Source of the DNA: Lotus japonicus
Taxonomy: Eukaryota; Streptophyta; Magnoliopsida; Fabales; Fabaceae
Length of the DNA: 64,000 nt
Direction: 5' to 3'
Assembly (NCBI RefSeq): GCF_012489685.1
Contig: NC_080042.1
Coordinates: 7,952,852 to 8,016,851 of the forward strand
Shown here: positions 21,383 through 32,890 of the stretch, one piece after another
Numbering within the stretch: position 1 is the stretch's first letter
How the letters are laid out: the number at the start of each line of letters is the position of its first letter
Position numbers and translations under genes: made by a program
The notes under the pieces: generated by a model
Told to the model about the DNA's origin: nothing
The model's input: the letters and a program-made list of their open reading frames with translations, nothing else
Database searches by the model: none

Positions 21383-24300
21383 TGTAACACCCCGATTTCG
21401 GTGGCGTCACTTTAGTAACCGAAAGTAAACTTAATGCGGAAAAACGTGAATATATTTTTTTTTGATAATAACTAAGACAAGACTGAATTAAATAAAACCC
21501 AACAATAACAATAATCAGAACTAATATACAATATATAAACAGCCCCCGCTGTAGTAGTAACCTCGTCACGAGTAAACCTCCAGTGACGGAAAGAAAAGTG
21601 TAACGCCCGAAGGCAAAAGGTACAATCCACAAGAAAAGTCAAGTGTCCGCAACACCATCCCTCAAAACTGAGAATAAGCTGGCCCATCGGCCTGAAGCAA
21701 GACCTCCTAAGTCCAACCAACTCTCTGTGATTCCCGTAAAGAACCACACAAAAAGCTATAGGTGGGAAACTACCCTGTCCCCAAAGAAAACAAATGATGT
21801 TCAGAGCTAAGACTCTACTCCTACACTAATCCCATCTCGAGGAGCTCACACTAACACTCATTCCTACCTGCTAGCGTGATCGTCGTCCGAATTTGAAATC
21901 CAGAACGACCTAGTCCATGTACACCATCCGTCCTCCTCTCGCTACCGCGATACGCTCCAATTCCCGCATCTCAACCCTAGTTCCTCCCCAAGGATGAACC
22001 ATCATGAATCAGCCCGCCAAAGACATCTGACAAAGGGCGTTTGTCCGCCAAAGCACACACAGAAGACGCGAGGGTCAACTCCAAAGAATTATGTAAATAA
22101 TAGCACCAATAGATATAAATAAGATAATAGCCACTTAGGCTTATAACTAGAGATGTCATTCCTAGGGTTGCATGTTCCATATCGAACGTAAAGGACAACA
22201 ATAACAAGTAGCATGTTCCAAATAGGATTGACAAATAACAATCACACTCGTCAACTAAATTAGTATGTATGTTGCATGATATGCAATGCAGGTTAACCCA
22301 GTCAACCAATATGCATTCCGGAACGGATGGACATCATCGGATCAGCCCTTCACCAGCCACGGTGGTGCCATTTCGGCCCGTGATGCCTCTTACTCCAACA
22401 ACAACACGTAGTCAGATCAGCATAAAACCCGAAGGCCTGCCATTTCGGTCTGCTACTAAGAGTCACCTAGCAGCGCTCTTACGCGGAAATCCTGGTCTTA
22501 TAACCAATTTTGGAATCCGCCGTGGTCTGGTATCTCGCCGTGTTTAAACCACTTAATGAGTGCATGCAATGCAGTGATTAGCCAAACAACGTCTCCGACC
22601 TCACTCGACACGTCGCCACGTGTTCTAGCTAAATTAATGTCTCTAAAAGCTTACCCTAAGGTAAAGTCGATTCTGCGACAAAATACAATAATCATCAAAC
22701 GAGTGCAACCACTCCCGATGACTCTTCGGGTCATCAATACTCTCACGAAGTCTCTCGCTTCAGTGAAGTTTCATGCTCTCACAAGGTCTCACGCCTCAGT
22801 GGAGTTCCATGCTTTCCACAAGGTCTCACGCCTCAGTGGAGTATCCCGCATTCACAAGGTCTCACGCCTCAGTGAAGCTTCATGCTGTTCACGAGGTCTC
22901 ACGCCTCAGTGAAGATCCATGCTTTCCACAAGGTCTCACGCCTCAGTGGAGTATCCCGCATTCACAAGGTCTCACGCCTCAGTGAAGCTTCATGCTGTTC
23001 ACGAGGTCTCACGCCTCAGTGAAGATCCATGCTTTCCACAAGGTCTCACGCCTCAGTGGAGTATCACGCATTCACAAGGTCTCACGCCTCAGTGAAGCTT
23101 CTCGGCTCATCCCTTGGATGGCTAACAAATTGCTCAACGAGCGAAGGAGTACCAACATACTCAGAACTTACCAAACTCCTCAACACTTGGATCCGACGAC
23201 ACTCCTCGTTTTCCCAAAACTATGATTTGACTTCCAATGCCTTCCTTCGAGGTTGTTATCATTACTTAAAGATTTTGAGGTTATTTAAGGTCTTATGAAT
23301 TTTCTTTATAAAATAGATTCCATTTTGTCTTATCGCAAGTCTTATACATTTGCAGGATCTCCCAATCCCAAGTCGCTTCCAGAGGATGTCTCGATCCACT
23401 AAACAAAATTAAGGCCCGAACCTCGTTCGTCCTATCAAACTTTCTCAAAACTCTCAAAATAAAATCGGCATGACCTGCCCGCTATTCTCACCATTCAGAA
23501 TCTCAGATTCCAGTACAGAGCATATTTAAATCATCACAATCAACAACATGTCATATATCAATAAATCGCATCATAAACACTTAGCACTTAGCATATAAAG
23601 CATGCACCACACATCCTAGATTACCCACATAGCACATAGAATGTAAGACAATCTCCAAAAACATTCAGTAGATGAATCATCTACATTGTCAGCCGAAGCC
23701 TCAGAAAACATTTTCCAATCACACACAATTCCAGTGCATAAACAGTAACCAATGTCGAAACATCGACCCTAAGCATTAACTAGAGATTCAGTGAGAAGCC
23801 CTCACCTGAAGGTTCTCCAGAATTATCTTCTAACTCTTCCTCACAAGCAAAGCGTTGCTCCTCAGGAAATTCCTCAAAAGTTCCTTTAAAGCAAAGTCAC
23901 AGAAATACTATCAGAATCTATCGAAAACTAAGTTATCGATACTTACTAAGGTTACTCGAAGTAATCTATACTCTAAGGTACGATAATCTAGCGCGAAAGA
24001 CAAGTTTTCGGAAAAGGAAATTTTCCTCCTCCTCCCCTATAGGGCTCGGCCACTTTGTGCAATTATGGGGCTCGATTTTTCTTCGATCAAACTTGGTTCC
24101 TATGCTTTCATAAGCCGTAACTAAGGGTATTCTGAACTCGGAAAAATTATCGGATCAAAAACTGTCGCAGGGGTATTTTGGTCATGATTTTTAACTTAGG
24201 ATTTTCAAAACTGAAATCCCAAAAACCAAATTTTGCAGGGACGTTACTAACGACGTTTATGACAACTAATCCTACTAACTCTAAGCTAAGGCGATAGTTT

Positions 24301-25412
24301 TTAGCCTAAAGGTTGAAGCTTTACCTCAAAAACTCCAAAAATGGGTATTTAAGGCTAAAATTGATTCCGGCGGAATTCCGGCGTTATAACGGAAAATCTA
24401 ATCCGGCAGAAGTGATCTTGGGCACATATAGAAGAGGTTTAGAATCCGAAATGAAAGATTCAGGATAGTTTTGCAAAAACCCATAAACTATCCGCTCAGA
24501 AAACTCTACAGAAAAGCTATGGAAAAAGCGATCAGAGGTAAGGATTAGCGACTATACCTCGAAACCTTGAAGCAGCAACTGATTAATCAACGATCAAGCA
24601 AGAGATGAAGAAAAACTCTTCTTCCTTCCTCTTCAATGGAGCTCGCGGGTTTGGGAGAGAAATGGAGGAGTTCTTGTAAATTTTCTCACCTTTCTTGCTA
24701 TATGTAGAAGATGGAAATTCGCGGCGAAATGAAAGTTTCGCGAATCTGATTTTTCCGGCGTCATTCTTCATGAATTCTAAGATATGTTTTGGCGAAAGAA
24801 TTCCAAAACTAAAATGAGGTCTCCTTATATTTTTGGCAACAAATGCATAGTCGGTGTAAAACTATTTTACCCGATAAGTTGCTTTTTGCATCGAATGTCG
24901 GAATAGAAAATTTCCTTCGGAAGAAAGATTGAAATCATCAAGAGAAATGGGTGTACGCGTGTGGAATATTCATTTGAAGCTCTGAATAGAAAAAGTCTTC
25001 ATTGTCGAGAAATTCTAGGGTTTTGAAATACCAGGGTTTCGGTTTCGGCAAACTTCCGATGATTGGAATCGGACGTGCGTAGATCCTAGAGTTTCGCCTC
25101 GAAACGGTTGTGATATATGGAAAAAGAGAAGTTCTAACATTTCTCTGAAGATTTTTGGAATTAACTTCCGTCGTGCCTAAAAGTGAAAATTAGCTATATA
25201 CTAGGGTTTCTGACCTAGGTTAAGCGTATAACGATCGTGTTATAACTTAAATCGACTTCGATAAAATCCTTTGACTTTTCCTGAACTTTCTCCTTCATAA
25301 ATATATTTCCTTTAATAAACTTTTGTTCAGGTTTCCCTTCTCAATACGTCAAACCTAATCGTGAATGGAAATCTCTTCCACTTATTCTAAGCTTAAAAAC
25401 TTGGGTCTTACA
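21383..25412 (-). mobile_element. Solo LTR B, about 4.0 kb, inserted in solo A
   Basis: TSD GTGGG is present at 21378-21382 and 25413-25417. Plus strand starts TGTAACACCCC and ends GGGTCTTACA, so the LTR reads on the minus strand. It is homologous to 34453-38195 over most of its length. It differs from that copy by carrying a higher-order minisatellite (22742-23105). No polyprotein sequence is present. Confidence 0.92.
22742..23105 (-). repeat. Higher-order minisatellite in solo B, about 37-bp monomers in 110-bp blocks
   Basis: Nine perfect copies of GGTCTCACGCCTCAGTG, plus a degenerate one at the left, are spaced about 35-38 bases. Three monomer types, distinguished by what follows the core (GAGTATC, AAGCTTCATG, AAGATCCATG), repeat in fixed order with a 110-bp period (for example at 22821, 22931 and 23041). 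The related copy at 34453-38195 lacks the array. Confidence 0.9.
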
Positions 25413-26237
25413 GTGGGCTATTTCCTTTAGGGGGGAAGTTTTTCGTTTTCGAAAACTTGTCTTTTCGTAACCGAATGTCGTATTCTGAAGCTTTAATGCT
25501 TTGTCTATCGTTTATGTATTGTATTGCGATCGAACTAATCGATTTTGTTTGGTTTCTGCTTTGTTTTTCTCCGAGGTTCAGTTGAAGGAACTTTGGAACA
25601 CTCAAAGCAATTGTTTGAAAAACTTTGATTGCAAAGCTGGAACAGCTCGAGGTTAGGGCAACTTGCTATATTTAGCTATGATTGCATGATAGGCGTCGAT
25701 AAACTCGACCTATGCTTTATCTGATGTTGTATATGATGATGATTTATTGTTATGATTGTTTTCATAACTTATGATATTGATGATGTGTTGAATTGAGCGT
25801 TTTGACGCAACTTCGGAGTGGAGGTTCATTGATCTGGTGATCTTTGACATTTCGGGTTGGATGAACAACCCTAGGCAAGTTCAAATGAGGGGTTTGAGAC
25901 TTAGCCGTTTGTTGGGATTCGTTTGAATACTTAGACTTTCCCCGGGAAACTTCTTTTGGGTGGTTGGTTTTCGGAAAACCTAGAACGAGTAGAATTTCGA
26001 AAACTAGAGACTTTGGGAGACCTAGACTTTGAGAAATAAACTTATAACCTAACTAATGTGAATTGAAACTATTTTTATTAACGAATAATCATAGGAGAAA
26101 CTAAAGGGGAAAATATTTACGAAAGACGGGGAAAAGTCGACTTTGTTGTGGGTTTGGAGAGTTTTGGAATTGGGAAAGCCTCTAAGGTGAGCTATGGTGA
26201 TGATTGGAAGTCACCGAGTACTCTAGTACTCTTGGGA

Positions 26238-26378
26238 GTGTTGTATTGACCGACACTTAGTGCTCTTGTTGATTGGGCTGTGTTGTATTGACCGACACTA
26301 GACCCTTGTGTATTCTGTGGGTGGAGTTGTGTTGTATTGACCGACACTTACTCCGAGTTGTTGTATTGACCGACACTA
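26238..26378 (+). repeat. Tandem repeat in solo A, core TGTTGTATTGACCGACACT
   Basis: Four copies of the core with variable linkers. It corresponds to the array at 18769-18940 in the GA LTR. Confidence 0.75.
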
Positions 26379-26470
26379 ACTCATGGGTTTGTTGTGAGTT
26401 TGAGTGTGAGCTAAACACTTTCGTGGTAAGGACGATTCGTTGTTTGGCTAACCATATTGCATCAATCGGG

Positions 26471-26666
26471 TGAATAACGGGAATGGTTCACCTGTGCATA
26501 TCATGGTGAATAACGGGAATGGTTCACCTTGCATTTATGATGAATAACGGGAATGGTTCACCAAGGATGAATAACGGGAATGGTTCATCCAGGATGAATA
26601 ACGGGAATGGTTCATCCATAGTGAAGAACGGGAATGCTTCACTTGTGGCGAATGGGAACGCGTCAC
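26471..26666 (+). repeat. Minisatellite in solo A, core GTGAATAACGGGAATGGTTCA
   Basis: About seven copies, the last two diverged. It is the opposite-strand counterpart of the array at 18487-18682. Confidence 0.8.
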
Positions 26667-26768
26667 AAATCCGGATTCATGATTGCATATCACGCATACA
26701 TTCATTCTGACTTGAATTGTGTGCTGTTTGTTTATGGAAGCATTGTTAGAGCCATAACATGCTAGGAT

Positions 26769-26769
26769 T

Positions 26770-26802
<33 letters not shown>
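26769..26802. repeat. TA dinucleotide microsatellite
   Basis: A run of about 16 TA units inside solo A. The matching GA LTR position (about 18340-18370) has only short TA runs. Confidence 0.9.
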
Positions 26803-26803
<1 letters not shown>

Positions 26804-26886
26804 ACATATATCTATACCCATATCACATGTTGAGTGTATATCTACGTATTTCTGTGAGTTGACCCTAGCGCCTTGGCTTTGGTTGC

Positions 26887-28898
26887 ATGTTTGTGTTTGG
26901 GCGGTCGGCCTGCTGCCAGATGTCGATGGCCGATTGGTTTTCGATGGTCTCTCCCTCGGGGGGGATCAGGTATGAGCTCGTCGATCGTGCTGCCCCCACC
27001 GCTTGGGTGATTGATGTCCCTGGTCACCGAGCGACGTATAGGGGAAGGGTCATGGAGGACCGGACGGATGAGCGAGGACGCCTGACGAGAGGAGTGCTAC
27101 GGCGTATGGAGCTGAGTTTTGACTTGCCGCCTGTTGGTAAATTCGCAAGTGTACGAATACCTCCGGGTTTTAATTATCGAACCACAGGGATTGTGAGTGA
27201 CTAGATTCGGTTCAAGCTTTGAGTTTGAAGGTTTGTATTATTGAATAAGAGATATGTTGAAGTAGTAATAAGGAAAAAGAAAAATAAAAAGACAATTCAG
27301 AAAATAACATGCTTTGGGTTCTTGTTCAACTAGTCAATTCAAGTACATCATTCTAAGCACATGTTCTCATGGATCTCTCCTTGATGATATAGCCTAGTTA
27401 CTCACTTATTGATTCCTCACATAAGCAATTCTCTCATACTAAAAGCTAAGCCCAATTCCTTGTGTACTTAGTCATTTATATGAGGTTTTAGATCATGCAA
27501 TTTCAGGCCATCAAACCCCAACCCTTCCTCTATTCCTAGTAGCAAGCATAGAAGGGGTAATCCCAAATCGGTTCCCTAATCTATAACAAACTTCCGTTCT
27601 GATTATAGAAAAGCAAAAAGCAAGCATGCATACAAGCTTAGATTGAAATTCAGAAAATGGGATTCAAGGGAAGAAGGAGAACATGTGGGAAAGAACTTAA
27701 GATTATAACTCAAATATAAAAAGTCTTACAAAGAAATCCAAAGCAAAAGAAGAGAGATTAGCCAAGCATGGCAAGAGCCATGCTTGGCTACGAACCTGAG
27801 TTACAAGCTTGGAAGCCCTCTCACACTCTCCTAGATGCTCCTCTACCTCTGAGTTTATGTAAAAATGAAAGTAGTATCCAAGATTCAAAGAAAATGACTA
27901 AAATCCTATTTATAGGCAAAATTCCCGAGTCTGGGCTGTTCTGGGCGCTCAGGCGCCAATTCAGAGCGCCTGAGCGCCAATTCCATCCTGAAAACATGCT
28001 CTTTGGAGCTAATTGGCGCCTACCCAGCGCCTGCCAACGCCTAGGCGCTCCAGCTCGCTTAGAAAAGACTCTTTGGCTTCTGTAACTCCTCTTTCAATCC
28101 TCTTTAAGTCCTCCTTCAATTCCATGCTTCTTGGCCTTCTATTACCTTTAGTTTCTGCTCTCCAAACCTAACCAACAAGTCAAGGAAGAATCTAGAAGCT
28201 CAAAGAGCTCATTAGCACAAGAGGTCCTTCATAAAACAAAAGAAAATCATGCAAGTCCTAAACTTAACTTAAAATGCAAGAAAACTCCCTATAAGACTAC
28301 AAAATTACCAAAACAAAACAAAGACTCAAGAAAAGATAAAAATGCATGAGAATGCATGAAACACTACATGAGACACAAGAAAAAGACTCAAAACCTACAA
28401 GTAAAAACCCTAAAAACATCATATAAACCCGGGTCATCACCGCCCTCAGTTCACTGTGGACCAGGCACTGGTCATGGACCACCTGCACCACCTTCGACTT
28501 CACCTTCTGTTGAGGAGGACCCGGCGGAGATCGAGCCTGCTGTTGCTGCACCTGTTAAGCCACCTCCTGCTACTGCCATTGCCCCTACCGACGTGGCGTC
28601 GTCCTCTAGGCTCGTACAGCCGAGGAGGGAGTCTGTTGTCCCATCTGCCTCACGTCTCTTATCTTTCTCTTCACCGCACGGCTACCGTGTGGACCCCTTG
28701 ATGAGGGTGGTGGAGGAGGATGTTCTTACAGGAGAGGTGGACGTGGAGACCGGCTCGACTAGGGCGGTGCGCAGGACAGTTAGGAGGGAGGTCATGGATT
28801 TGGACACCGAGATGATTACGGTGGATTCCGACTCTGACTCCGAGAGCAGTGGGGAGAGCTACTCGCCGAGCAGCGATGAGGAGGAGGAGGAGTACTAA
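26887..28898 (+). CDS. LTR-encoded ORF in solo A, split by solo D
   Basis: Excluding solo D and one TSD copy, 26887-27131 joins 28445-28898 in one frame of 233 codons including the stop, so the ORF was open when solo D landed. The N-terminal part is basic and begins MFVFGRSACCQM. The middle is rich in Pro, Ala, Ser and Val. The C-terminus is acidic, with Ser/Asp/Glu runs ending in five Glu and Tyr. No known domain is recognised. GA's LTR has a related but internally shortened frame on the minus strand (from about 18271). It lies downstream of the LTR TATA box on the same strand. It may be a real extra protein or chance open sequence; function unknown. Confidence 0.45.
27132..28439. mobile_element. 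Solo LTR D, 1.3 kb, inserted in solo A
   Basis: TSD CCGCC is present at 27127-27131 and 28440-28444. It starts TGTTGGTAAATTCGC and ends GGGTCATCA, with no coding region. Around 27945-28040 it has GCGCC-rich short inverted and direct repeats (AGGCGCCAATT and GCGCCTGAGCGCC). Size, TG...CA ends and 5-bp TSD fit a solo LTR. The family is not recognised, and orientation is unclear. Confidence 0.8.
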
Positions 28899-30363
28899 GC
28901 TGAGCTGGGAGGGTAGGTTAGGACTAGCGTCATTTTTTGTGTAGAGCTCTGATCGTCAGTTTCTTTTTGGGACAGGGTAGGTTCCGATGTGGTGGCTTTT
29001 TGTGTGGTTCTTTTGAGGAGGATCACAGAGAGTCTGTCGGAGTATAGGAGTCTTTCTTTCAGGCCATTTTTGGGTGCCGACTTTCTCTTGGATAACTGTA
29101 TATTTTGATACTTTTACTTACAGTTCTGGTTTGCATATATATTTGCCTGCGGGCATACTACTTGGAGTCACTGCGAGTGCGCGTGACATGGAGTGCAGCT
29201 GAGGCTGTACATGTGTATATATTGTATATTGGTTAGTTTAGTGGTTGGGTTTTGTCTTTATTTCCTTTATCGCTTTTATTTAAAGGAATCAATCGGAAAA
29301 AAAAATTACCTGTTTTCCGCGTAAAGATTATTTTTGGTTACTAAAGTGACACCTGGAAATCGGGGTGTTACAACCGACGAAGGTTTTAGGCTCTTGGGCA
29401 CGTAGAGAACAAACCCCAAGCGAAAAATCAAGAAAAACGGACAGTTTTACGAAAAACTCGAAACTTTGAGCACAGAAACGACTAAAGAAACGCAGTAGAA
29501 ACAGCGATCAGAGGTAAGAATCAAGCTAGTTACCTTGATACCTTGAAGTAGGAACGAACTACGCAAAGATCAGTCAAGTTTCGGCGAAAATCTCCTCTCC
29601 CTTTCCTCCCCTCAATCCGCGGCCCCAATGTGAAGAAAAATGAAGATATTTTGATTTTTCAGCTATTTATAGGAAGGTGAAATCGCGGGAAAATGAAAAT
29701 TTCGCGATTCCGATTTTTGCAGCACGTTCACCGATGAATTCTAAGAGAGATTTTGGCGTCAGAATTCCAGAACTCAAAACAAATCTCTGACATTTGGGAA
29801 AAACGATATCTAAAATCCCAAAAGCGGTGTAAGTTAATCTGTCCCGAAAAACTACTTTTTGCTGTGATGGTCAGACGACAAAACTTTGTTCTGGAGAAAG
29901 ATTGGAAACATCGAAACAAATCTGGCAACGTGGACGGAAACTTCGTTAGAAGTCCCGAATAGAAAAAGTCTTCATCCAGTGATTGAATCTAGGGTTTCGA
30001 AGCAAAGAAATTAGCGTCGTCAGACTTCCGAAAAGTGAATACTATCGTACGTACAGTCCAGGGTTCCGAAATGAAACTCTGGTCGAAGGAAAAATAAAGA
30101 GAACCTTTAAATTTTCCAAGGATTTGAAATCTCACTAAATACGTTGCTCTAAAAGCGAAATTAGCCTATTCTGGACAGGCTCGCCATAAGGCAGGTGTGC
30201 AGACGACTCGCACTAATTCCTAAAACAACTACGCAACATTCCTCAAGCAATTCCTGACCTTTCTTCTTCATTGATCTTTCTCAAACATCAAACTCCTGTC
30301 ACGCTTACACTGATTCTTCGCGTGAGTCGGAAATTAACTTGCTCTGTAAATCCAGGTCTTACA

Positions 30364-31509
30364 GAAAGGGGGGGGATGTTTTCTTTCGTGAACAAATAAA
30401 GTGCTTGAGATAAGAGATAGGAAAGCACACAAGGATTTTATCCTGGTTCACTTGATGAATCACTCAAGCTAATCCAGTCCACCTGTTAAGGTGATTTCTT
30501 CCTTCTTAGAATGAAGGCAATCCACTAATCAGGTAAATGTTACAACTGCACTTGAAACCTACAAGTGACTAACAATACACTGACTTAGCTCACACTAAGA
30601 TTCACTCTCTTAGTCTTCTCTAGGATCCGATCAACCTTGATCTCCTAAAGGTAAACTAAACAACTGTTTAATTAAGAATCGTTTACAAAGAGATTGCTTC
30701 TAAAAAGCTTGTAGTAAACACAATGAATTCAGAGATGAAAGAATGCTTAGAAGGTTTGAATATAGCTTGCGCGTGTGAGATTCTTCCAACCGCATCTTTC
30801 AATCTTCAGCCTCTATTTATACTCCATGCATTAGGGTTTGGACACTGCATGGGAATGCTACAGTTGGAGGGCAGGTCTGGAATTTCCAGCTTCTGCTGTG
30901 GCTGAGAATGTTCGGTAGGTCGTCAGGATAGTACATTTGCTTTTGTACTTTGGATAGTGACTTGACCTTAAACCTAGTAGACTTCTGATCAGAGTAATGC
31001 TTAGTGTTGGAACTTGTGAAGCTCGTTGATCAGAGTCAGAGGGAAGCATGGATCCTCTGACCATTGTATCTTCTGATTCTGAACTCAGAGCGAAGTACTT
31101 GGTCTTCAGAGCCATTTTGCTTCTGGACTTCAGAGTCTCCACTTTTCAGCTTCTGGATCTTCAGAGTCTTCTACACCATCAGATCATCTGAACCTTCAGA
31201 TTGTCTGGGTTGTCAGAACGTCTGGATCTTCAGAACTTCAAGTGACTGAGTCCACATCAGAGCTTGATTGACTTCAGATCTTCTGAAGCTTTTCTACTGT
31301 TCAGACTGAACATAGAGATTGCGAAAGCGTTGCTTGGGACACTCTTTAAGCACAATGCTTCTGATTTGTGTGAGATTAGATATAGGTCAGAGCCTGTAAA
31401 AGCACACTCAGAAAAACACGTTAGAGTATCAAAATTGTTCATACTAAAATGTTAACTTGTAATCATCAAAACATAGAGTTGTACTACTCGATCAAAACTT
31501 GATCTTACA
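30364..31509 (-). mobile_element. C2 3' LTR, truncated by GA and with a small internal deletion
   Basis: It matches 42776-43897 almost base for base. Close to the GA junction a segment of about 50 bases present in the 5' LTR (about 42721-42770) is missing. The last 20 or so bases of the LTR lie on the other side of GA. TATA (GTATAAATAG, minus strand) is near 30817-30826. Confidence 0.88.
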
Positions 31510-32223
31510 ATCTCCCCCTTTTTGATGATGACAAAACCAATTATTTTGATGAACAATTCTTAAACAATAAACTGAATTCACTCAGAGTATAGAGAAAAGA
31601 ATTAGACTTATCCTGATGTGAATGGTTTATTTTGCTCATTCTGAATCCAAGTTACAACTTGATTCTGAGCTTAGCTCCCCCTGAATCTAAGACTTAATGA
31701 AAACGTTAGTAATGTCTAGATTCTGAGCTAAATGATATAAGAGTTCAGAGTGAAAGCGCATGACATAGATAAGATGAAATAATCAGAGCGCATAAGTATT
31801 CAGAGTCACAAGCAGGGTATCAGAGTCAAATTAAATCACTTCAGAAGAAGGGAAATGTATTCCTTGTATTTGCCCAGTGACATATCTATGGTCATAGCAG
31901 TGAACTCTTAAATTCTCCAAATAATTAAATCACACTAATCAGCATATACATCAAAAACTTTGAGTTATACTCCCCCTTTTTGTCATAAGCAAAAAGCTTG
32001 GGGTGTGAAAAACTTAGCTTGAAGCACAAGGTACTCCCCCTGAAGGAAGGACTAAGTTCGAAAAGATGGAGAATTAATTACTGAGATTAGCGAATTAAAG
32101 AAATAATTAATGCTAGTGTAGAACGTTTATCACCGGCCACGGGAGTAAAGAGAAGCTTCAGTTACCAAGGATTTATCCTTGAGAAACTGCAGTAGCAATA
32201 ACTTCCGGAGAGAAGGGGATGCT
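31510..32223 (-). other. C2 PPT and 3' spacer with four polypurine-like motifs
   Basis: The minus-strand PPT AAAAAGGGGGAG is at about 31511-31523. Further GGGGGAG-type motifs are at about 31675, 31970 and 32033, matching the four in C1. No sense gene is seen here. Confidence 0.65.
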
Positions 32224-32232
32224 TATATAAAG
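32224..32232 (+). promoter_or_regulatory. TATA box of the C2 antisense ORF
   Basis: TATATAAAG followed by GCG, about 51 bases before ATG 32283. Same nonamer and near-identical spacing as in C1. Confidence 0.6.
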
Positions 32233-32282
32233 CGTGTAGAAACGTAGTAAACTTCACAACAAGATTAATTCCATAAAAAGAT

Positions 32283-32675
32283 ATGGCTTCATACATAGTT
32301 GCATTAGAAGAGCTCAGAAGGAAAGCCTTCGAGGAAGATATGTTCCTCAATATTAGGCATCCTGATGGTTCAAGAACCATACAAGAGCTGACGAAGACAC
32401 TGCTAGAAGAAGATCTTGGTCCAGAGCTGGAGAAAGGTCTGAAGGAATTCCTCTGCTCCGTGGAGGAGATTCAGGAGCTTTGCCAGCTGGAGCTGAATCT
32501 GCTGGAAGAGAAAGAAACAGTGGAAAGGAGACTCAAGACGATAGAAGATAGTCTGGAGAAGAATGAGCTGAGTATCAAACTCGGCAACATAGAGTATACA
32601 CTGGATCGTCTAGAGAAGGAAAGAATGGAGCAGCGCCAAGAATGCAGAAGAATGAGGAAGGATCCTCCATTCTAG
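32283..32675 (+). CDS. Antisense ORF of C2, 130-aa Glu-rich helical protein
   Basis: It lies opposite to the element's sense genes, between the env-like ORF and the 3' LTR. It starts MASYIVALEELRRKAFEED and ends RRMRKDPPF. Its length equals the C1 copy with no gaps, and 91 of 130 residues match. Most changes are conservative, and the N- and C-termini are nearly invariant. The Glu/Leu/Lys-rich pattern suggests a long helix or coiled coil. It remains open although gag, pol and env of C2 are all broken. No homologous named domain recognised; function unknown. Confidence 0.75.
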   Translation: MASYIVALEELRRKAFEEDMFLNIRHPDGSRTIQELTKTLLEEDLGPELEKGLKEFLCSVEEIQELCQLELNLLEEKETVERRLKTIEDSLEKNELSIKLGNIEYTLDRLEKERMEQRQECRRMRKDPPF

Positions 32676-32890
32676 ATATAGGGAATAATGTATGATGTAT
32701 TTTAATGTTGGATATATGAATAAAGAAGTGTTTTGCAAACATATTTTATAAATGATGCATGAAGAAACACAGAATGAACAAATACTGAAGAAAATAAACA
32801 AGTATAACACATAAAGCAAATATCTTAAAATAGAAAAACAATAAACTAAGTTAAATAATTAAGAAGGAAAACCGAAAGAAATCCTAAACA

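Larger units (their letters stand above)
20038..29372 (+). mobile_element. Solo LTR A, same family as GA, opposite orientation, host to solo B and solo D
   Basis: TSD ACCGA is present at 20033-20037 and 29373-29377. It starts TGTAAGACCTGG and ends GGGGTGTTACA with no internal region, so it is a solo LTR of about 4.0 kb once solo B and solo D are removed. It shares its start sequence with GA's LTR at roughly 90% by eye. It contains a TATA box at 20729-20737, several minisatellites, a TA repeat and a long ORF. Solo LTRs arise by recombination between the two LTRs of an inserted element. Confidence 0.92.
12350..30363 (-). mobile_element. Chromovirus-like Ty3-gypsy retrotransposon GA, defective, with nested solo LTRs
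   Basis: The order on the minus strand is 5' LTR (30363-17604), primer site, gag remnant, RT remnant, chromodomain-like end, polypurine tract and 3' LTR (13701-12350, cut by C1). The internal region is only 3.9 kb and lacks the gag core, protease, most of RNase H and the integrase core. GA lies in the C2 3' LTR: its terminus at 30363 abuts the C2 LTR motif GAAAGGGGGG. A chromodomain-like C-terminus and long LTRs suggest the Tekay lineage. Confidence 0.8.
17604..30363 (-). mobile_element. GA 5' LTR (about 3.4 kb without nested insertions)
   Basis: Plus-strand start TGTAACACCCC and end GGTCTTACA. It is split by solo A between 20037 and 29378, with TSD ACCGA. Its own sequence is 17604-20037 plus 29378-30363. 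It carries two minisatellites (18487-18682 and 18769-18940), a TATA box (29663-29672, minus strand), and a shortened version of the LTR ORF described for solo A (minus strand, about 18271 to 17993). Confidence 0.85.

Noticed and set aside
22742..23105. CRISPR-like array (regular 17-bp repeats with spacers)
   Set aside because: Spacers are repeats themselves in a 110-bp higher-order pattern, the repeat is too short, and it lies in a plant solo LTR.
28456..28701. Leu/His-rich ORF in another frame
   Set aside because: It is an overlapping shadow of the LTR ORF, with no motif of its own.
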